64,000 nt of DNA from assembly GCA_044227095.1 (NCBI GenBank), contig JBGAFV010000001.1, positions 5,084,001 to 5,148,000 on the forward strand. Direction: 5' to 3'. Below, one piece after another: positions 61,002 to 64,000 of the stretch. This DNA is from JACMLD01 sp044227095. Its GTDB lineage: Bacteria > Bacteroidota > Bacteroidia > Chitinophagales > Chitinophagaceae. The notes beneath the pieces were generated by a model. The model was given only the letters and a program-made list of their open reading frames with translations. It was not told where the DNA came from and did no database searches. The position numbers and the translations under genes were made by a program. Position 1 is the first letter of the stretch. Each line of letters begins with the position of its first letter.

Positions 61002-61691
61002 ATGAAAACAATTATCATCACCGGTGCCAATGGCAACCTCGGCACTGCATGCGTTAAAAAGTTATTGACAGAAGGCTATAAAGTAATAGCAGTAGATGGC
61101 CATAACAATCATCTTGATTTTGCCAATGGCCATGCTGCTTATGAGTTTGCTACCGTTAACCTCACCAATGAAGAAGAAACCAATAATTTTGTTGTTGCCA
61201 CCATAAAGAAATACGGAAAAGTTGATGCAGCACTAATGCTGGTTGGTGGATTTGCTGCGGGCAATATAAATGCTACAAGCGGTGCAGACATTCATAAAAT
61301 GTTTTCACTAAATTTTGAGACTGCTTATTATATCGCAAAGCCTTTATTAAACCATATGCAGCAAAGCAGCTATGGCCGTCTTTTTTTTATTGGTGCAAGG
61401 CCTGCGCTTAATCCTGCACAGGGAAAAGATTTGATGGCTTATGCACTTACCAAATCACTTGTATTTAAACTGGCCGATTTTATTAATGAAGACAACAAAG
61501 GCAAAAATATTACTGCTACAGTAGTGGTTCCAAGCACTATTGATACCGAACTAAACCGGAAAAGTATGCCCGATGCAGACCCTGCTAACTGGGTAACCCC
61601 CGAAGCAATAGCAGATACTATAGCATTTGCGTTATCAGATAAGGGAAATGTGTTGAGAGAGTCTGTGCTTAAAGTGTATAATAATTCCTAA
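61002..61691 (+). CDS. Short-chain dehydrogenase/reductase
   Basis: A 229-residue classical SDR. The NAD(P) motif TGANGNLG is at 7-14, and the active site YALTK supplies Tyr and Lys (about 147-151), with a preceding Gly-Ala-Arg-Pro segment where Ser is usual. VVPSTIDTELNR is the post-catalytic loop. A later Thr in NWVTPEAIA is typical. The catalytic Ser seems replaced (FIGARPALNP), so activity may be altered. The substrate is unknown and no neighbour suggests one. Confidence 0.85.
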   Translation: MKTIIITGANGNLGTACVKKLLTEGYKVIAVDGHNNHLDFANGHAAYEFATVNLTNEEETNNFVVATIKKYGKVDAALMLVGGFAAGNINATSGADIHKMFSLNFETAYYIAKPLLNHMQQSSYGRLFFIGARPALNPAQGKDLMAYALTKSLVFKLADFINEDNKGKNITATVVVPSTIDTELNRKSMPDADPANWVTPEAIADTIAFALSDKGNVLRESVLKVYNNS

Positions 61692-61727
61692 ATATGGAAC
61701 GCAGATTTTTATGATTAAGCAGATATT

Positions 61728-61807
61728 TACCACATAGTATCATAGAAACATAGAGGCACATAGTATTTCCTTTGTGCTTCTTTGTGTTCTCCGCGCCTCC
61801 GTGGTTA
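61728..61807. repeat. Imperfect palindromic intergenic repeat (ACCAC-CATAG type)
   Basis: 61728-61763 (TACCACATAG... CACATAG) and 61770-61807 (CTTTGTGCTTCTTTGTGTT... GTGGTTA) are imperfect inverted arms. The second arm read on the minus strand is AACCACGGAGGCGCGGAG followed by AACACAAAGAAGCACAAAG. Its last three bases contain the NRAMP stop codon. Confidence 0.8.
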
Positions 61808-63073
61808 TGCAAAAAATTGAAAATACAGCAATGCGCAAACGGCAATAGTCATTACTACCAGCGTAATTGTTCCCAGTACATTAGACCATTTTCCATTTAC
61901 AAATTCACCCATTACTTTTTTATTGTTGCAAATATGAAGTATGATAGCAATCATAACCGGTGAAGTAACACCATAAAGAATAGCAGTATAAATTAGTGCG
62001 TGAACAGGATTAATGCCCGTATAATTTATACCGAGGCCTACAAGCAATGAAACAATAATAACCCAGTAAAATGGTTTAGCTTCATAATATTTTTTATCAA
62101 GATTGCCGTTCCATGAAAAGGTATCCGATAAAATATAAGAAAGGCTTCCAGATAAAACAGGTATTGCAAGAAAACCAGTACCTATTACACCAATAGCAAA
62201 AAGCAGGTAAGCCATTTTACCAGCAATAGGTTCCAAAGCTTTTGCGGCTTGTTCTACTGTATCTATCTGGTGAATACCTGCATTGTACAACACCGTACCA
62301 GCAGTAAGAATAATGAAATACATAACAATATTGGAAAACAACATTCCGAAATCTACATCCATATCCATCTTCTGAATAATTCTTTTATTAACTACTAATT
62401 TTCTTTTCTTATGCTGCACATCTTCTGCTTCCATAGTTGCCTGCCAGAAAAAAAGATAGGGAGAAATGGTTGTTCCTAAAATAGCAACGAGTATACCAAT
62501 AAATGTTTTATCAAAATGAATGGTTGGAATAAAAGTATGCTTTAGAATATCCTTCCAGTTTTGTGTTGAAAGAAAAGGAACGATAAGATAAAGCAATAAA
62601 AACAAGCAAAGGTATTTGAGGAATGCTGCCATCTTCTGGTAAGGAAGAAAAATAATCAACACTATAAGGATGAATGTAAATGCTACTGTAAAATAAATAG
62701 GATGCACAGAAGGAAAAATAAGATTGGCCACTGCGCCCATTCCTGCAATGTCTGCTCCAATATTTAACACTACTGCAGGAAAAGTAAGCAGTATCATTAA
62801 ATATAAAATAGGCTTTGGATAATTTTTGCGGATGTTACTTGTTAACCCCTGAGACGTAACTATACCAATTCTTGCGCACATTTCCTGTATAGAAGCCATC
62901 AATGGAAAAGTAATCAGTGCTGTCCATAAAGTAGCAATACCAAACTGTGCACCTGCCTGCGAATATGTTGCAATACCCGATGGATCATCATCGCTTGCGC
63001 CTGTAACAAGGCCCGGACCAAGAATACTGAAGAACCTTTTTATTTTTACAACCCTGGTCTTTGATGCTCTCAT
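61805..63073 (-). CDS. NRAMP-related metal transporter with divergent binding motifs
   Basis: A 422-residue membrane protein with about 11 hydrophobic segments and the NRAMP/SLC11 fold (ILGPGLVTGASDDDPSGIAT in TM1). Canonical NRAMP transporters have DPGN in TM1 and MPH in TM6. Here TM1 reads D30-P31-S32-G33, and the TM6 region reads I203-S204-P205 (GTTISPYLFFWQA). This places it in the NRAMP-like branch whose ion preference differs from Mn/Fe carriers; Mg or another cation is possible. The stop codon lies in a palindromic repeat. It is 62 bases after the lipoprotein gene (63136-63708) on the same strand. Confidence 0.85.
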   Translation of the reverse strand: MRASKTRVVKIKRFFSILGPGLVTGASDDDPSGIATYSQAGAQFGIATLWTALITFPLMASIQEMCARIGIVTSQGLTSNIRKNYPKPILYLMILLTFPAVVLNIGADIAGMGAVANLIFPSVHPIYFTVAFTFILIVLIIFLPYQKMAAFLKYLCLFLLLYLIVPFLSTQNWKDILKHTFIPTIHFDKTFIGILVAILGTTISPYLFFWQATMEAEDVQHKKRKLVVNKRIIQKMDMDVDFGMLFSNIVMYFIILTAGTVLYNAGIHQIDTVEQAAKALEPIAGKMAYLLFAIGVIGTGFLAIPVLSGSLSYILSDTFSWNGNLDKKYYEAKPFYWVIIVSLLVGLGINYTGINPVHALIYTAILYGVTSPVMIAIILHICNNKKVMGEFVNGKWSNVLGTITLVVMTIAVCALLYFQFFA

Positions 63074-63135
63074 AGTTGTTAAATATAGATTGCTTTATTA
63101 TTTTTTACAGCAAACCATAGATCAGTTTGGTTGCA

Positions 63136-63708
63136 TTAAGGCACTTTTGGTTCGTTTGGCAATGTTGTTTGAAGTGAATCCTGTTCACCAATCAATTTAC
63201 AGGCCAGCATAATCTTTTTCCCTTTTACATTACTCATTTTATCCGCAAGTATGTCGCAGTCTAAAATATTATCAGGAGAGGAATGACGGCCACTGTAAAT
63301 ATTTATCAATACGCTGATATCTTTACCTGCCAACGAATCATACTTCGCCCTGGAGAATTTTAATCCTTCAAAACGGATAAGATTGTTGTTTGCCAATTCA
63401 GTTTTTTTTGATCTTAAAAGCATTTCGCCTGATTCAATATATTCTTTGGAACTGCTGTCTTTTGGCAAACCGGAGAACCATGTATGTATTATAAACGTTT
63501 CCTTATCGTGCACAAGCCCCCCATTGGCTGCAGGACTCATATTAATTTCAACCTGGAAAGAAGGAATTGTAACAGAATCTTTCTCAACTATAAGATAATC
63601 TGCAACAGGCAACGCCTGATTCTTGTTTTTTTCTGAAGGGTTGTTTTCATGCGATGCGCAGGAAACGAATAATGTTGCTATTGCCAGTATACCATTAAAC
63701 TTATTCAT
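63136..63708 (-). CDS. Lipoprotein of unknown function, 190 aa
   Basis: A signal peptide with lipobox FVSC (C17) and start ATG at 63708 gives a 190-residue lipoprotein. After a low-complexity linker (SHENNPSEKNKNQ), the body has mixed strands and helices: YLIVEKDSVTIPSFQVEI, ETFIIHTWFSGLP, LIRFEGLKFSRAKYD and ISVLINIYSGRHSS. No family recognised. It is 20 bases downstream of the Dps gene and 62 upstream of the NRAMP gene on the same strand. Confidence 0.7.
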   Translation of the reverse strand: MNKFNGILAIATLFVSCASHENNPSEKNKNQALPVADYLIVEKDSVTIPSFQVEINMSPAANGGLVHDKETFIIHTWFSGLPKDSSSKEYIESGEMLLRSKKTELANNNLIRFEGLKFSRAKYDSLAGKDISVLINIYSGRHSSPDNILDCDILADKMSNVKGKKIMLACKLIGEQDSLQTTLPNEPKVP

Positions 63709-63728
63709 TCGCTCACAAAAAATTATGC

Positions 63729-64000
63729 TTACTTAAGGTGAGAACGGAGAAACCAGGCCATCTTCTCATGTGTTTCCATAAGACCTGTAATAAAATCGCT
63801 GGTACCTGAATCGCCGAATTTATCTGCAAACTGATCAATATTTTCACGCAAATGAATAATTATAGATTCATGATCTGCCAACAATTCTTTTATAAAACCT
63901 TCTGCATCATTTTTAGAACGGCTCTGTTCTGTAAGATGAGTAAGTTCTAGCAACAGTTTTAATGTAGCAGGTGCATAATGCCCAATAGTACGGATACGTT
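63729..64000 (-). CDS. dps: Dps-like ferritin-fold protein, 5' end beyond the window
   Basis: The frame is open from the right edge to a stop at 63729. The visible 90 residues match the C-terminal half of Dps proteins: RIRTIGHYAPATLK, then a helix with ELLADHESIIIHLRENI and a last helix ETHEKMAWFLRSHL. The dinuclear-iron site of Dps lies mostly in the missing N-terminal half. Dps forms 12-mers that bind iron and protect DNA. An internal TTG start at 63953 would give only 74 residues and is not a real start. Confidence 0.88.
   Translation of the reverse strand, partial: RIRTIGHYAPATLKLLLELTHLTEQSRSKNDAEGFIKELLADHESIIIHLRENIDQFADKFGDSGTSDFITGLMETHEKMAWFLRSHLK

Noticed and set aside
1..64000. 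tRNA or rRNA genes
   Set aside because: I scanned the intergenic DNA for cloverleaf-like and GTTCGAATC-type signatures and saw none; a covariance search would be decisive.

Overview
The window looks like a chromosome segment of a free-living, plant-polysaccharide-degrading member of the Bacteroidota, most likely family Chitinophagaceae or a close relative. Evidence: a SusC/SusD pair, secreted glycoside hydrolases of plant-cell-wall families (GH127, GH43, GH106, GH51), LytTR/His_kinase two-component pairs, DUF4199 and DUF4965 proteins, GC content around 40%, few Shine-Dalgarno-like sites, at least one TAnnTTTG-type -7 box, and intergenic regions full of short palindromic repeats. I see no tRNA, rRNA, CRISPR array, transposase or phage gene. 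The family placement is inference.

Layout. 1-6741: a GH127 beta-L-arabinofuranosidase (cut by the left edge), a small unknown protein, then a tight GH43 (exo-beta-1,3-galactanase type)-GH106 (alpha-L-rhamnosidase type) operon. 7337-9888: a LytTR response regulator and its TPR sensor kinase. 10054-16240: a deoR-susC-susD-VOC cluster read leftward. 16386-20173: a small Cys-rich secreted protein, a TonB-dependent receptor, a stand-alone receiver and a small beta-rich exported protein. 20321-21754: a metallo-beta-lactamase-fold hydrolase and a DUF4199 membrane protein. 22019-30732: a second polysaccharide cluster (GH127, GH43, DUF4965, GH5-like, LacI). 30965-36747: SMP-30 lactonase, DgoK, KDPG/KDPGal aldolase, PhyH-type dioxygenase, AraC regulator and a stand-alone receiver. 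36994-46183: a Planctomycetes-like cytochrome-domain/DUF1501/DUF1553 triad, an SGNH hydrolase and a PI-PLC-like protein. 46380-48550: a FadL-like porin and a lipoprotein. 48633-51637: GH51 arabinofuranosidase with a second SGNH esterase. 51811-64000: housekeeping and stress genes (four-helix protein, Na+/H+ antiporter, Crp-like regulator, DinB, TrmO, fused FAD/Fe-S D-lactate/glycolate-type dehydrogenase, di-haem peroxidase, SDR, NRAMP-like transporter, Dps).

How it fits together. The enzymes (two GH127, two GH43, GH106, GH51, GH5-like, two SGNH esterases) point to stripping arabinose, galactose and rhamnose from pectin side chains or arabinogalactan. SusC/SusD would import oligosaccharides. 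SMP-30, DgoK and the aldolase look like parts of an oxidative sugar-acid route ending in pyruvate plus glyceraldehyde-3-phosphate. LacI, DeoR and AraC regulators sit next to these blocks.

The least explained material is the DUF1553/DUF1501/cytochrome triad and the intergenic DNA, which carries several families of dispersed, tandem or palindromic repeats present in multiple copies within this one window. Most listed start codons were re-chosen by eye; several TTG-initiated longer readings were trimmed to a downstream ATG.
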